Origin: Rhizobium sp.
Lineage (GTDB): Bacteria > Pseudomonadota > Alphaproteobacteria > Rhizobiales > Rhizobiaceae
NCBI GenBank assembly: GCA_019739215.1
Contig: JAHHDR010000032.1
Coordinates: 124,001 to 188,000, forward strand
Direction of reading: 5' to 3'
Length of the DNA: 64,000 nt
Below, one piece after another: positions 52,146 to 61,143 of this stretch. The notes below the pieces were generated by a model that did not search any database, was not told the origin of the DNA, and worked only from the letters and a program-made list of their open reading frames with translations. How positions within the stretch are numbered: position 1 is the stretch's first letter; the number at the start of each line of letters is the position of its first letter. A program made the position numbers and the translations under genes.

Positions 52146-52958
52146 ATGCCCGCACCACACAACACCTTCAAGGCCGCGCTGAGAGAAGGCCGCCCGCAGA
52201 TCGGGCTCTGGGTCGCGCTGACCAGCCCCTATGCGGCCGAGATCTGCGGCGGGGCGGGCTATGACTGGCTGCTTGTCGACGCCGAACATGCGCCCAACGA
52301 CATCCAGACGCTGGTGGCGCAACTCCAGGCTCTCGCGAAATATCCGGCCCATGTGATCGTCCGTCCGCCGATCGGCGAGGCCTGGATCATCAAGCAGATT
52401 CTCGACATCGGCGCGCAGACCATCCTGGTGCCGATGGTGGAGACGCGGGAGCAGGCCGAGGCGCTGGTTCGCGCCGTCCGCTATCCGCCGCATGGCATTC
52501 GCGGTGTCGGCGCGGCTCTGGCGCGGGCGTCGAGTTTCAACCGCATCCCGGATTACCTCCAGACCGCCAATGACGAGGTCTGCCTGCTCGTGCAGATCGA
52601 AAGCCGGGCGGGGCTCGCCAATCTCGATGCGATCGCCACGGTCGAGGGTGTCGACGGCGTCTTCATCGGCCCCTCGGATCTCGCCGCAGACATGGGGTTT
52701 CTCGGCAAGCCCGGCGCGCCGGACGTGCAGGCCGCCGTCGAGGATGCGCTCGCCCGAATCCAGGACCACGGCAAGGCCGCGGGCATCCTGACCGCCGACC
52801 AGGCGCTCGCGCGGCGCTATGTCGAACTTGGCGCGAGTTTCGTCGGCATCGGCAGCGATGTCGGCCTCTTCGTCAATGCCACGACGAAGCTGCTTGCGGA
52901 TTTCAAGACCGGGGGCGCCCCGGCGCAGGCCGCAAAGACCTCGGGCCAGGTCTACTGA
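52146..52958 (+). CDS. hpaI: 4-hydroxy-2-oxoheptane-1,7-dioate aldolase
   Basis: 270 residues, HpcH/HpaI family. [37 protein letters not shown] near the start carries the catalytic His of [36 protein letters not shown] and [35 protein letters not shown] hold the metal-binding Glu and Asp. It is a class II (metal) aldolase giving pyruvate and succinic semialdehyde, the last step of the pathway. No succinic-semialdehyde dehydrogenase is specific to this operon. Confidence 0.95.
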   Translation: MPAPHNTFKAALREGRPQIGLWVALTSPYAAEICGGAGYDWLLVDAEHAPNDIQTLVAQLQALAKYPAHVIVRPPIGEAWIIKQILDIGAQTILVPMVETREQAEALVRAVRYPPHGIRGVGAALARASSFNRIPDYLQTANDEVCLLVQIESRAGLANLDAIATVEGVDGVFIGPSDLAADMGFLGKPGAPDVQAAVEDALARIQDHGKAAGILTADQALARRYVELGASFVGIGSDVGLFVNATTKLLADFKTGGAPAQAAKTSGQVY

Positions 52959-52995
52959 ACCGGAGAACTTGACGCATCGCGGATTTGCGTCATAG

Positions 52996-53007
52996 TTCAC
53001 CTGTTAA
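52996..53007 (+). promoter_or_regulatory. TTCAC-CT-GTTAA inverted repeat before FeaR-like gene (shared motif site 5)
   Basis: It lies in the 104-bp gap after hpaI, 55 bases before the FeaR-like start. Its presence suggests a second promoter, coordinated with the hpa operon, for the FeaR-ALDH-GMC-Liv genes. Confidence 0.55.
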
Positions 53008-53062
53008 GCAGCGCGAGGGTATACCGCGAAGATCGATCGGCCGGCACTGTTGGGAGGCAGAG

Positions 53063-54037
53063 TTGGAACTGTTGCAGAGCGAAAGTCTCATCCCCGTGGC
53101 ATGGTCCTCCGTGGCCTATGAGCAGTGGCGCCACGATCTCCACTCGATCTGCGGCAGCTTCGACCCGCGCACCACGGACAAGGGCAGGTCGGTACGGGGG
53201 GCGGCGCGTGGCATCGATGTCTGCGGCATGCAGTTCGCCCATGTGTCGAACGACCTCGATTTTGTCCATCGCAGCCATGACGACATAAGGTGCGACACCG
53301 CCGAGCATCTGTTCCTGATCGTGCAGCTCGAAGGCTCCTGCGGCGTCGACCACAGCGGCCAGCAGAACACGCTCGATGTCGGCGACTGCATTCTGGTGGA
53401 TTCCACCAAGCCGACCACCTTCCACTTCGGCGGCCAGTTTTCCAACCACCTCTCCATGCACCTGCCTCGGCAGATCATGTATTCGGAAAAGCGCGACAGG
53501 TTCGAGATCGCCCGCAAGCTCGTCGGCTTCGATCCGATGGCGATCATGCTGCGCGCGCTGATCGCCAAGATCATGTCGACGCCGGAGACCGATGCGAGTG
53601 CGGGTAACCTGCGTGAACTGATGTTCAACGCGACGCGCCAGGCCTTCGTCGCAGAGGCGGCGACGATCGAGCACATGCAGTCGTTGCATGACAGCGCGGC
53701 GCGGCGGCTGGAGATGGTCGACATCCTGATCGACCGTCACCTGACGGAAAGCGACCTTTCGGCCAAATGGCTAGCGACGCGGATCGGAGTCTCGATCCGT
53801 ACCCTGCAGCAGGATTTCCAGGGAATGGGCGTCACCTGCACCACCATCATCCGCGACAAGCGGCTGCGGCTGGCCCGCGAGAAGATCGAGCAGATCAAGG
53901 ATGCGCGCGGCAACCACACGATCGCCGAGGTCGCCTATGCCGCCGGCTTCAACGACATTTCCTATTTCAACCGCAGTTTCCGCGAACTGTTCGACTGCGC
54001 ACCGACCGACCTGCTCAAACCTGTGGGCCGCGCCTGA
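53063..54037 (+). CDS. AraC-family regulator, FeaR/AraC_binding_2 type
   Basis: 324 residues. An N-terminal AraC_binding_2 domain (FAHVSNDLDFVHRSHDDIRCDTAEHLFLIVQLEGSC, GDCILVDSTKPTTFHFG) precedes the HTH pair (LSAKWLATRIGVSIRTLQQDFQGMG, TIAEVAYAAGFNDISYFNRSFREL). E. coli FeaR has this layout and activates phenylacetaldehyde dehydrogenase and amine oxidase. An aldehyde dehydrogenase follows here too. The best start is a TTG at 53063 with GGGAGG five bases upstream; a TTG at 52985 would place the regulatory repeat inside the gene. Confidence 0.87.
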   Translation: MELLQSESLIPVAWSSVAYEQWRHDLHSICGSFDPRTTDKGRSVRGAARGIDVCGMQFAHVSNDLDFVHRSHDDIRCDTAEHLFLIVQLEGSCGVDHSGQQNTLDVGDCILVDSTKPTTFHFGGQFSNHLSMHLPRQIMYSEKRDRFEIARKLVGFDPMAIMLRALIAKIMSTPETDASAGNLRELMFNATRQAFVAEAATIEHMQSLHDSAARRLEMVDILIDRHLTESDLSAKWLATRIGVSIRTLQQDFQGMGVTCTTIIRDKRLRLAREKIEQIKDARGNHTIAEVAYAAGFNDISYFNRSFRELFDCAPTDLLKPVGRA

Positions 54038-54185
54038 CGCGCATCCGCTTGGACAATCGCGCAGGATCTGCGCTTTTCTCCAATTCATCGCGCGCGGCAG
54101 CCCAAGACGACCGGGGTCGAAGGGCAGATGATCCTTCCCAGACTAGGACGGGCCCTGCTGCGGGTCGCCCTTCGGGAGAAGAACC

Positions 54186-55589
54186 ATGGAATATACGCTG
54201 TTCATCGGCGGGCAGAAGGTTGCCGCTACCCATCATCAGGACATCAGGAACCCATCGACCGGCGACATCGTCGGCCGCATGCCGCTGGCGACGTCGGAGC
54301 AACTCGACCAGGCGGTCGACGCTGCCACGATCGCGTTCCGCGACTGGAGCCGCAAATCCGAGGACGAACGGGCCCAGGCCTGCCGCGACGTCGCGACCGC
54401 CATCGAGGCGCATGCGGAGGAACTGGCGACGCTGCTGACGCTCGAACAGGGCAAGCCGATGAATGGTCTCGGCTCGCGCTTCGAGATCGGCGGTGCCCTG
54501 GCCTGGACGCGCTATACGGCCGAATTGTCGCTCCCGGTCGAAATCCTGCAGGACAACAATGAGGGCCGGGTCGAGCTGCATCGCAAGCCGATCGGCGTCG
54601 TCGGTTCGATCACGCCGTGGAACTGGCCTGTGATGATCGCCTGCTGGCATATCATCCCGGCGATCCGCGCCGGCAACACCGTCGTCATCAAGCCCTCGCC
54701 GATGACGCCGCTGTCGACCATCCGGCTTGTCGAGATCATCAACGACGTGCTGCCGCCGGGCGTGGTCAATGTCGTGACCGGCGAAAACGCGATCGGCGGC
54801 GCCCTCTCGGCCCATCCCGGCGTTGCCAAGATGACTTTCACCGGATCGACGGCAACGGGCAAGAAGGTGATGGCCTCGGCCATCGAGACACTCAAGCGCC
54901 TGACGCTGGAGCTCGGCGGCAACGATGCCGGGATCGTGCTGCCCGACGCCGATCCCAAGCGCATCGCCGAAGGCCTGTTCTGGGGTGCGTTCATCAACAA
55001 TGGCCAGACCTGCGCGGCGCTCAAGCGGCTCTATGTCCATGACAGCATCTATGACGCGGTCTGCACCGAGCTGGCTGACTATGCCGGCAAGATCGTAATC
55101 GGCGACGGCATGGACGAGACAAGCGTGCTCGGCCCGGTCCAGAACGAGATGCAGTATAACAAGGTCCGCGACCTCGTGGAGGACGCCAGGGCGAGGGGTG
55201 GGCGGGTGCTGACAGGCGGCACGCCGATCGACCGGCCCGGTTATTTCTACCCGATCACATTGGTGGCCGACGTGGCCGATGGCGTGCCGCTGGTCGACGA
55301 GGAGCAGTTCGGCCCGGCTTTGCCGATCATCCGCTATAGCGACATCGACGAAGTGATCGAGCGCGCCAACCGCAATCCGGCCGGGCTTGGTGGCTCGGTG
55401 TGGTCGTCCGATCCCGAGAAGGCCAGGCACTATGCGGTGAAGCTCGAATGCGGCTCGGTCTGGATCAACAAGCATGGTGCGATCCAGCCCAACGCGCCCT
55501 TCGGCGGCGTCAAGCAATCAGGCGTCGGCATCGAGTTCGGCGCCGAGGGCCTCAAGGAATTCACTACCATCCAGACCGTGCTGAGCTGA
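54186..55589 (+). CDS. NAD(P)-dependent aldehyde dehydrogenase (probable aryl/phenylacetaldehyde type)
   Basis: 467 residues. It has PWNWPVMIACWHIIPAIRAGN, FTGSTATGKKVMASAIETLKRLTLELGGNDAG (Glu base) and the catalytic Cys in INNGQTCAALKRLYVHD. GEEAQ-type FGGVKQSGVGIEFGAEGLKEFT closes the protein. The FeaR-like regulator upstream and the GMC oxidoreductase three bases downstream suggest oxidation of an aldehyde made by that enzyme. If that aldehyde is (4-hydroxy)phenylacetaldehyde, the product is the substrate of HpaBC (inference). RBS GGGAGAAG precedes the ATG. Confidence 0.9.
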   Translation: MEYTLFIGGQKVAATHHQDIRNPSTGDIVGRMPLATSEQLDQAVDAATIAFRDWSRKSEDERAQACRDVATAIEAHAEELATLLTLEQGKPMNGLGSRFEIGGALAWTRYTAELSLPVEILQDNNEGRVELHRKPIGVVGSITPWNWPVMIACWHIIPAIRAGNTVVIKPSPMTPLSTIRLVEIINDVLPPGVVNVVTGENAIGGALSAHPGVAKMTFTGSTATGKKVMASAIETLKRLTLELGGNDAGIVLPDADPKRIAEGLFWGAFINNGQTCAALKRLYVHDSIYDAVCTELADYAGKIVIGDGMDETSVLGPVQNEMQYNKVRDLVEDARARGGRVLTGGTPIDRPGYFYPITLVADVADGVPLVDEEQFGPALPIIRYSDIDEVIERANRNPAGLGGSVWSSDPEKARHYAVKLECGSVWINKHGAIQPNAPFGGVKQSGVGIEFGAEGLKEFTTIQTVLS

Positions 55590-55592
55590 GCC

Positions 55593-57188
55593 ATGACAAG
55601 CTACGATTATATCATTGTCGGCGGCGGTTCCTCGGGTTGCGTGCTTGCCAACCGTCTCTCGGAGAAGCCTGACCACAAGGTCCTGCTGATCGAATCCGGC
55701 CGCCGCGACGCCGATCCGTTCATCCATATCCCCGCGACCTTCTTCAAGGTGCTGGAAAAGGGCATCGACGTCCACGGCTATGTTTCCGAGCCGGAGAAGG
55801 GCCTCAACGACCGTCCGCAGATCGTGCCGCAGGGCAATGTCATCGGCGGCGGCAGCTCGATCAACGCGATGATCTACATCCGAGGCCACCGCAACGACTA
55901 CGACACCTGGTCGCAGATGGGCTGCCAGGGCTGGTCCTACGAGGACGTCCTGCCGGCCTTCCGCTCGCTGGAGAACAATGGCTCGCTGAACGGCAAGTAT
56001 CACGGCCGGTCGGGCACGCTGCATGTGTCCGACGCGCGTCATCGCCATCCGCTGAGCGAGGCCTTCGTCAAGGCGGCGGTCGAGGCGGGGCTGCCGGCGA
56101 ATGGTGATTTCAATGGCGAGAATCAGGATGGTGTCGGCTTTTATCAGTCGACAACCTTTAATGGCCGGCGCTGGAGTTCGGCGCAGGCCTTCCTGCGCGA
56201 GGCGGAGAAGCGGTCGAACCTCACGATCATGACGGAGACCAGGGTTGCCCGCGTGCTGTTCGACGGCAAGCGCGCGTCGGGCGTCGAACTCGTCGACGGA
56301 ACGAAGATCTCGGCCACCAGGGAAATCGTGCTCACGGCCGGCGCGCTTGCGACACCAAAGATCCTGCAACTCTCGGGCATCGGCGATGCAACGCATCTAA
56401 GCGGGCTCGGCATTCCCGTCGTGGCGGACCTGCCGGGTGTCGGCGCCAATTTCCAGGACCATCTCGAAGTGCCGGTGCAGGGCGAGACCCGCGACCCTAT
56501 CTCGATCCTCGGCCAGGACAAGGGCATCCGGGCAGCGCTGCACATGGCGCGCTACATGCTGACCAAGCAGGGCCTGCTCTCCTCCAACGTGGTGGAAAGC
56601 GGCGGCTTCGTCGACACGGCCGGCACGGGCCAGCCGGATATCCAGTTCCATGTCCTGCCCGTTCTTGTCGGCTTCGCCGATCGCGAGCCGGAGCCAGGAC
56701 ATGGATTGAGCATCGGCCCCTGCTTCCTGCGCCCGCGCTCGCGTGGCTCGGTCACCATCCGGTCGGCGGACCCGGCAGAGAGCGCGGTCTTCAACGCCAA
56801 TGCGCTCTCCGACCCGGCCGATATCGAGACGCTGGTGCGCGGTGTGGAACTGGCGATCCGCATCCTTGAGGCGCCGTCACTGGCCAGGATCGTCAAGCGG
56901 CGCGTGCTGCCCGGGCCGGGCATCGAGAAGGATCCGGTGGCGCTGCGCGACTACATCCGTTCCACAGCCAAGACCGTGTTCCACCCGTCCGGTACGGCGA
57001 AAATGGGCCGTGCCGACGATCGGACGGCCGTGGTTGGCCCCGATCTCAAGGTTCACGGTATCGAGGGCCTGCGCGTCAGCGACGCCTCGATCATGCCCAC
57101 GCTGGTTTCCGGCAACACCAATGCGCCGACCATGATGATCGCCGCCCGGGCCGCGGCCTTCATGACGGGCAAGCAGATCTCGGCCTAA
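55593..57188 (+). CDS. GMC-family FAD-dependent alcohol oxidoreductase (choline-dehydrogenase-like)
   Basis: 531 residues. The FAD-binding Rossmann start DYIIVGGGSSGCVLANRLSE, the GMC signature GNVIGGGSSINAMIYIRGHRNDYDTW and the second signature VLTAGALATPKILQLSGIG are intact. The active-site His is in KTVFHPSGTAKMG and the partner position is in VSGNTNAPTMMIAARAA. Such enzymes oxidise primary alcohols to aldehydes with a quinone or oxygen as acceptor. Its place between an ALDH and a transporter suggests it starts an alcohol-to-acid route. The alcohol is unknown; choline and aryl-ethanols are both possible. Confidence 0.92.
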   Translation: MTSYDYIIVGGGSSGCVLANRLSEKPDHKVLLIESGRRDADPFIHIPATFFKVLEKGIDVHGYVSEPEKGLNDRPQIVPQGNVIGGGSSINAMIYIRGHRNDYDTWSQMGCQGWSYEDVLPAFRSLENNGSLNGKYHGRSGTLHVSDARHRHPLSEAFVKAAVEAGLPANGDFNGENQDGVGFYQSTTFNGRRWSSAQAFLREAEKRSNLTIMTETRVARVLFDGKRASGVELVDGTKISATREIVLTAGALATPKILQLSGIGDATHLSGLGIPVVADLPGVGANFQDHLEVPVQGETRDPISILGQDKGIRAALHMARYMLTKQGLLSSNVVESGGFVDTAGTGQPDIQFHVLPVLVGFADREPEPGHGLSIGPCFLRPRSRGSVTIRSADPAESAVFNANALSDPADIETLVRGVELAIRILEAPSLARIVKRRVLPGPGIEKDPVALRDYIRSTAKTVFHPSGTAKMGRADDRTAVVGPDLKVHGIEGLRVSDASIMPTLVSGNTNAPTMMIAARAAAFMTGKQISA

Positions 57189-57234
57189 GAGGGCCCTGAG
57201 CCGCGACGCCGGGGGAGGGCGCCGCATCGGGCTG

Positions 57235-57251
57235 GCCGCGACAGGCGGCCG
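57235..57251 (+). other. Small hairpin before the second livK
   Basis: GGCCGC with GCGGCC around a 5-base loop lies 46 bases after the GMC stop. It separates the enzyme genes from the transporter genes. No T-run follows. Confidence 0.45.
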
Positions 57252-57278
57252 GCAACACGACAACACGGAGGAAAACCA

Positions 57279-58538
57279 ATGACACGCATCACCCATCTCA
57301 TGGGCGCCACCGCCGCGCTCTTCATCGCCGCCGGCGCCGGCAGCGCGCTCGCGGCGCCGACCTGCGGCCTCAACAACGGCAAGAAGGCCGAGGGCGAGCC
57401 GATCCTGGTCGGCGCCGTGGTTGGCCAGACCGGCCCCGACGACTTCTCGTCCTCGGCGGACGCCGCGGCGGCCTATTTCAAATGCGTCAACGAAAATGGT
57501 GGGATCAACGGCCGCCCGATCGAATATCTCGTCGAGGACGACCAATGGAACCCTGAGGTCGCTGCCCAGGTGGCGACCAAGCTGGTGAAGGACAGACAAG
57601 TCGTTGCTCTCGTCGCCAGCGGTTCCTTCGTCGAGATGGGCGTCAATGCCAAGCTCTATTCGGACGAAGGCGTGATGTCGATGGCGTCGGCCTGCGCGGT
57701 CTCGGAATGCTTCGAGTCGCCCAACATCGTCTCCACCAACGAGGGCCCGTTGCCTTCGACGATCGGCGCGGCGCAATGGGCCGTCGCCAATCTCGGCACC
57801 AAGAACGTTGTCTGCATCGGCCTCACCATTCCGTCGGTCGGCCAGTATTCCTGCGGCTGGATGGAGAAATACATGCAGTCCAAGGGCCTGACCGGCGCGA
57901 GCGTCCTGCTCGATCCCGGTGCCGCCGACATGAATGCCGGCTTCCTCGAAGCCGTCGGCTCGAACCCGGACACGATCCTCGTCAACCTGCCGGCCGGCAT
58001 GGCCGCAGCGTTCCTGCAGGTCGTGACCGAATCCGGTGCCCGCGACCAGTACAAGTGGATCTCCTCGACGCCGCTCTATGACAAGGACGTGCCCGGCCTT
58101 CTCGGCGAAGCCTGGTGGGATGTGATGTATGTCAATGCCGAGCTGACGCCGATCGACGGCACCGGGCCGGATGCCACCAACTGGCGCGCCGTCATGGACA
58201 AATATGCCTCTGAGAGCGATCCGCGCGACACGTTCAGCCAGGCCGGCTACCTCTCGGCACGGTTCTTCACCGACGCGATGCTGAAGCTCGATCCGGCCAA
58301 GATCGACCGGGCCACGGTGACCGAGGCGATCCGCAACATCAAGAACGAGAAATCCGATCTGCTGTGCGGCCCCTACTATGTCGGCCATGGCGACCGGCAC
58401 ATGCCGAACCACGCCAATGTGATGATGCAGCTGGTCAAGGACGGCTTCAAGCAGGTCGGCGAGTGCACCGATGTCGACAGTGCCTATCTCGATCCGATCC
58501 GGGCTCAGGAAAAAGAGCTCGGCATTACCTCGAACTGA
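57279..58538 (+). CDS. Branched-chain-type ABC substrate-binding protein (second LivK-like)
   Basis: 419 residues. Signal peptide MTRITHLMGATAALFIAAGAG to LAA, then PTCGLNNGKKAEGEPILVGAVVGQTGPDDFSSSADAAAAYF and NENGGINGRPIEYLVEDDQWNPEVAAQVATKLV, the HAAT binding-protein core. The extra cysteines (PTCGLNN, FKCVN, SACAVSECFE) suggest periplasmic disulfides. It has only remote similarity to the first LivK (31890-33071), so the two transporters probably differ in ligand. RBS GGAGG is present. Confidence 0.93.
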   Translation: MTRITHLMGATAALFIAAGAGSALAAPTCGLNNGKKAEGEPILVGAVVGQTGPDDFSSSADAAAAYFKCVNENGGINGRPIEYLVEDDQWNPEVAAQVATKLVKDRQVVALVASGSFVEMGVNAKLYSDEGVMSMASACAVSECFESPNIVSTNEGPLPSTIGAAQWAVANLGTKNVVCIGLTIPSVGQYSCGWMEKYMQSKGLTGASVLLDPGAADMNAGFLEAVGSNPDTILVNLPAGMAAAFLQVVTESGARDQYKWISSTPLYDKDVPGLLGEAWWDVMYVNAELTPIDGTGPDATNWRAVMDKYASESDPRDTFSQAGYLSARFFTDAMLKLDPAKIDRATVTEAIRNIKNEKSDLLCGPYYVGHGDRHMPNHANVMMQLVKDGFKQVGECTDVDSAYLDPIRAQEKELGITSN

Positions 58539-58550
58539 TCGGACGGATCG

Positions 58551-59423
58551 ATGGGTGCCTATGGCCTCTTCCTGGTATCCGGCCTCGCCGTCGGCGCGCT
58601 CTATGCGCTCGGCGGGGTCGGGCTGGTCATGCTCAACCGCGCGACGGGCGTCCTGAACTTCGCCTATGGCGCGATCGGGGCACTGGGGGCCATGTGTGCC
58701 TGGCAGGTGCTGCAATGGGGCTATCCCGAACCTGTGGCGTGGCTCGCCTGCCTCGCCATCGGCGTCCTGCTCTCGACCGGCTACGGCATGCTGATCGCGC
58801 CGGCGCTGAGTCATCGCGAGCCGGTGGTCAAGGCGGTGGCGACGCTGGGCTTCGGCATTGCCATACTTGGGGCGATGAACCTGCTATGGGTCGTCAATCC
58901 GCGCAAGCTGACGCTGGCCACGGACGCCATCTCGCTCAATGTCTTCGGGCTCCGGATGACGGCGACACGGCTGCTGGCGCTGTTGGCAGGGATCACGGTG
59001 ACTGTTGGCATGAGCATCTTCCTCGTCCGCACCCGGCTGGGCCTCATGATGCGGACGCTGGCCGAGGACCGCCAGCTGGCGGCGCTGCTCGGCACGCCGA
59101 TCCGCAAGGTGGAGACCATCGCCTGGGGCTTTTCCGGGCTGCTTGCCGGCTTTACCGGCATGCTGTTCGGCGATCTGGTGCGGCTCGATCCGGCGGTGCT
59201 GACCTTCATGGTGATCCCGATCATCGCCACGACCGTGGTGGGCAGGCTCACCTCGATCCGCACCGCCTTCTTCGCCGGGCTCGCCATCGGCATCATCGAG
59301 AGCTTCATCACGCTCTACAAGCCGCTCGCACCGTTTCGCGTCGCCTCGCCCTTCATCGTCGCGATCCTGGCGCTGATGTGGCTGCAGCGCGGACGAAAAC
59401 TGACATTCGCGGGACAGGACTGA
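58551..59423 (+). CDS. livH: Branched-chain-type ABC permease, LivH family (second set)
   Basis: 290 residues, about nine helices. GLVMLNRATGVLNFAYGAIGALGAMCAW is the LivH opening block. IFLVRTRLGLMMRTLAEDRQLAALLGTPIRKVETIAWGFSGLLAGFTG is the ATPase-facing loop. It starts 12 bases after livK and overlaps livM (TGATG). Confidence 0.93.
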   Translation: MGAYGLFLVSGLAVGALYALGGVGLVMLNRATGVLNFAYGAIGALGAMCAWQVLQWGYPEPVAWLACLAIGVLLSTGYGMLIAPALSHREPVVKAVATLGFGIAILGAMNLLWVVNPRKLTLATDAISLNVFGLRMTATRLLALLAGITVTVGMSIFLVRTRLGLMMRTLAEDRQLAALLGTPIRKVETIAWGFSGLLAGFTGMLFGDLVRLDPAVLTFMVIPIIATTVVGRLTSIRTAFFAGLAIGIIESFITLYKPLAPFRVASPFIVAILALMWLQRGRKLTFAGQD

Positions 59424-60430
59424 TGGCCGTGGTCAACGAAATCTCATCCCCGGCACCGGAGCGCGGGACTCTCCTGAACGCGCAAGCGCTCTGGCCTTTC
59501 GCCATGGCGGCCCTGCTTGCCGTGATCATCCCGCTCGTCGTCGCGGCACTCTGGCTCAAGGTGCTAACCTCGGTCGCGATCTATGCGCTGACGGCGGCCA
59601 GCATCGCGCTGCTTTATCGCAAGCTCGGCCAGGTCTCGCTGGCGCAGGTCGCCTTCATGGGTTGCGGCGGCTGGATGGCGCTCCGGCTGTCCTATGGCAC
59701 AGGCCTTCCCTTCGAGATCAACATACTCGCGGGCGGGCTGTTCGCGGCCATCGTCGGCATGGTCTTCGCCTATCCGGCGCTGAGGATGCGCGGGCTCTAT
59801 CTCGCGCTGGTGACGCTGATGGCGGCGGGCGGCTTCGGCATCCTGATCAATGTCATCCAGTTCCCCAATGGAGGCGAGGGCCTGCTCGGCTTTGCCGTCA
59901 AGGCGGCGTCCTACATGCCGCGGCCGTGGCTGGCGCAGACCGACGAGGCGTACTTCCGCTATTGCTGCGCGGTGGTAGCGCTCGGCTTCCTGCTGATCCA
60001 CCTGCACGAGCGCGGCAAGCCGGGCCGGGCCTGGGCGCTGATCCGCCGCAGCGAGGCCGCGGCGATGGCATCGGGCATTAATGTCACCTTCTACAAGATA
60101 TGGGGCTTTGCGCTCTCCGGCTTCCTCGCCGGTGTCGCCGGCGGGCTGCTGGCGGGCAATCTCCAGCTTCTCGATGCGCGCTCCTTCCCGCCCGCGGAAT
60201 CGGTGATGATCTTCGCGCTCACCATCGTCGGCGGTGCCTGGCACTGGTACGGGGCGATCCTTGCGGCATTGCTCTACCGCTTCCTGCCGGCACTGCTGAA
60301 CGATATCGGCGTCAGCGGCGATGCGGCCTATATCATCTTCGGCGTGGCGCTGATCCACGCGCTCATGACGGCGCCGCGCGGCATTGCCGACCTCTTCGGC
60401 CGCCTCATGCCGAAGGGAAGCGCCCGATGA
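59423..60430 (+). CDS. livM: Branched-chain-type ABC permease, LivM family (second set)
   Basis: 335 residues. ALTAASIALLYRKLGQVSLAQVAFMGCGGWMALRLS and AYPALRMRGLYLALVTLMAAGGFGILINVIQFPNGGEG are the LivM blocks, with the coupling loop GRAWALIRRSEAAAMASGINVTFYKIWGFALSGF. Unlike the leftward set, this LivM is separate from LivG. Its stop overlaps livG by four bases. The long run of coupled starts points to one transcript from livK to livF. Confidence 0.92.
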   Translation: MAVVNEISSPAPERGTLLNAQALWPFAMAALLAVIIPLVVAALWLKVLTSVAIYALTAASIALLYRKLGQVSLAQVAFMGCGGWMALRLSYGTGLPFEINILAGGLFAAIVGMVFAYPALRMRGLYLALVTLMAAGGFGILINVIQFPNGGEGLLGFAVKAASYMPRPWLAQTDEAYFRYCCAVVALGFLLIHLHERGKPGRAWALIRRSEAAAMASGINVTFYKIWGFALSGFLAGVAGGLLAGNLQLLDARSFPPAESVMIFALTIVGGAWHWYGAILAALLYRFLPALLNDIGVSGDAAYIIFGVALIHALMTAPRGIADLFGRLMPKGSAR

Positions 60431-61143
60431 TCGCCATCCGCGATATCACCGTCGCCTTCGGCGGCGTGGTGGCCCTGAATGGCGTCACGGTCGACCTCAC
60501 CGATCCCGTCGTCGGCATTATCGGCCCGAACGGTGCCGGCAAGACCACCATCCTCAATGTGCTCTCCGGCTTCCTGACGCCGAAGGGTGGCTCGATCAAC
60601 GCATTCGGCACCGAACTGCTGACGCTCAAGCCGCACTTGCGCAGCCGTTGGGGCCTGCGCCGCTCGTTCCAGAAGGAGCAAGTGGTGGACGAACTGAGCG
60701 TCGAGGACAATGTCGGCGTCGTACTCGACAGTCTGGGCCTCGGCCGCGCCGGGCGCGAGCGCCATCTTGCCTCGGCCCTGGAGTTCACCGGCCTGACGAC
60801 CGTCCGGCATGAGCGGGCCGCTGGGCTCAATGCCTTCCAGCGCCGGATGACCGAGATCGCCCGCTGTGCCGCAGGCCCCGTCCGACTGCTTCTGCTCGAC
60901 GAGCCGGGCGCCGGCCTGTCTCAGAATGAAGTCGAGGTGCTGCGCAGGACCATCTCGGACATGCATGCCTTCAACGGCGCGATGACGCTGCTGATCGACC
61001 ATGACGTCGATCTCATCCAGGCCGTCTGCGCCTCGACCATGGTGCTGGACTTCGGGTCGCTGGTGACAAGCGGCCCGACGCGCGACGTGCTCAACGACGC
61101 CCGTGTGCGCGCGGTCTATCTCGGCGTGGAGGAAGTGGTATGA
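60427..61143 (+). CDS. livG: Branched-chain-type ABC ATPase, LivG family, degenerate signature
   Basis: 238 residues. Walker A GIIGPNGAGKTTILNVLSGF, Walker B VRLLLLDEPGAGLS and H-loop TLLIDHDVDLI are intact. The ABC signature that should read LSYGQQR or LSGGQ is LNAFQRRMTEIARCAA. The Q-loop region RRSFQKEQVVDELSVEDNV is normal. The signature change would weaken one composite ATP site of the LivG-LivF dimer. The LivG half in the leftward operon is also altered. Confidence 0.9.
   Translation: MIAIRDITVAFGGVVALNGVTVDLTDPVVGIIGPNGAGKTTILNVLSGFLTPKGGSINAFGTELLTLKPHLRSRWGLRRSFQKEQVVDELSVEDNVGVVLDSLGLGRAGRERHLASALEFTGLTTVRHERAAGLNAFQRRMTEIARCAAGPVRLLLLDEPGAGLSQNEVEVLRRTISDMHAFNGAMTLLIDHDVDLIQAVCASTMVLDFGSLVTSGPTRDVLNDARVRAVYLGVEEVV

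Noticed and set aside
54038-54185. A small gene or terminator between the FeaR-like gene and the ALDH
   Set aside because: Only short, imperfect inverted repeats and no ORF with a ribosome site; treated as a plain spacer.
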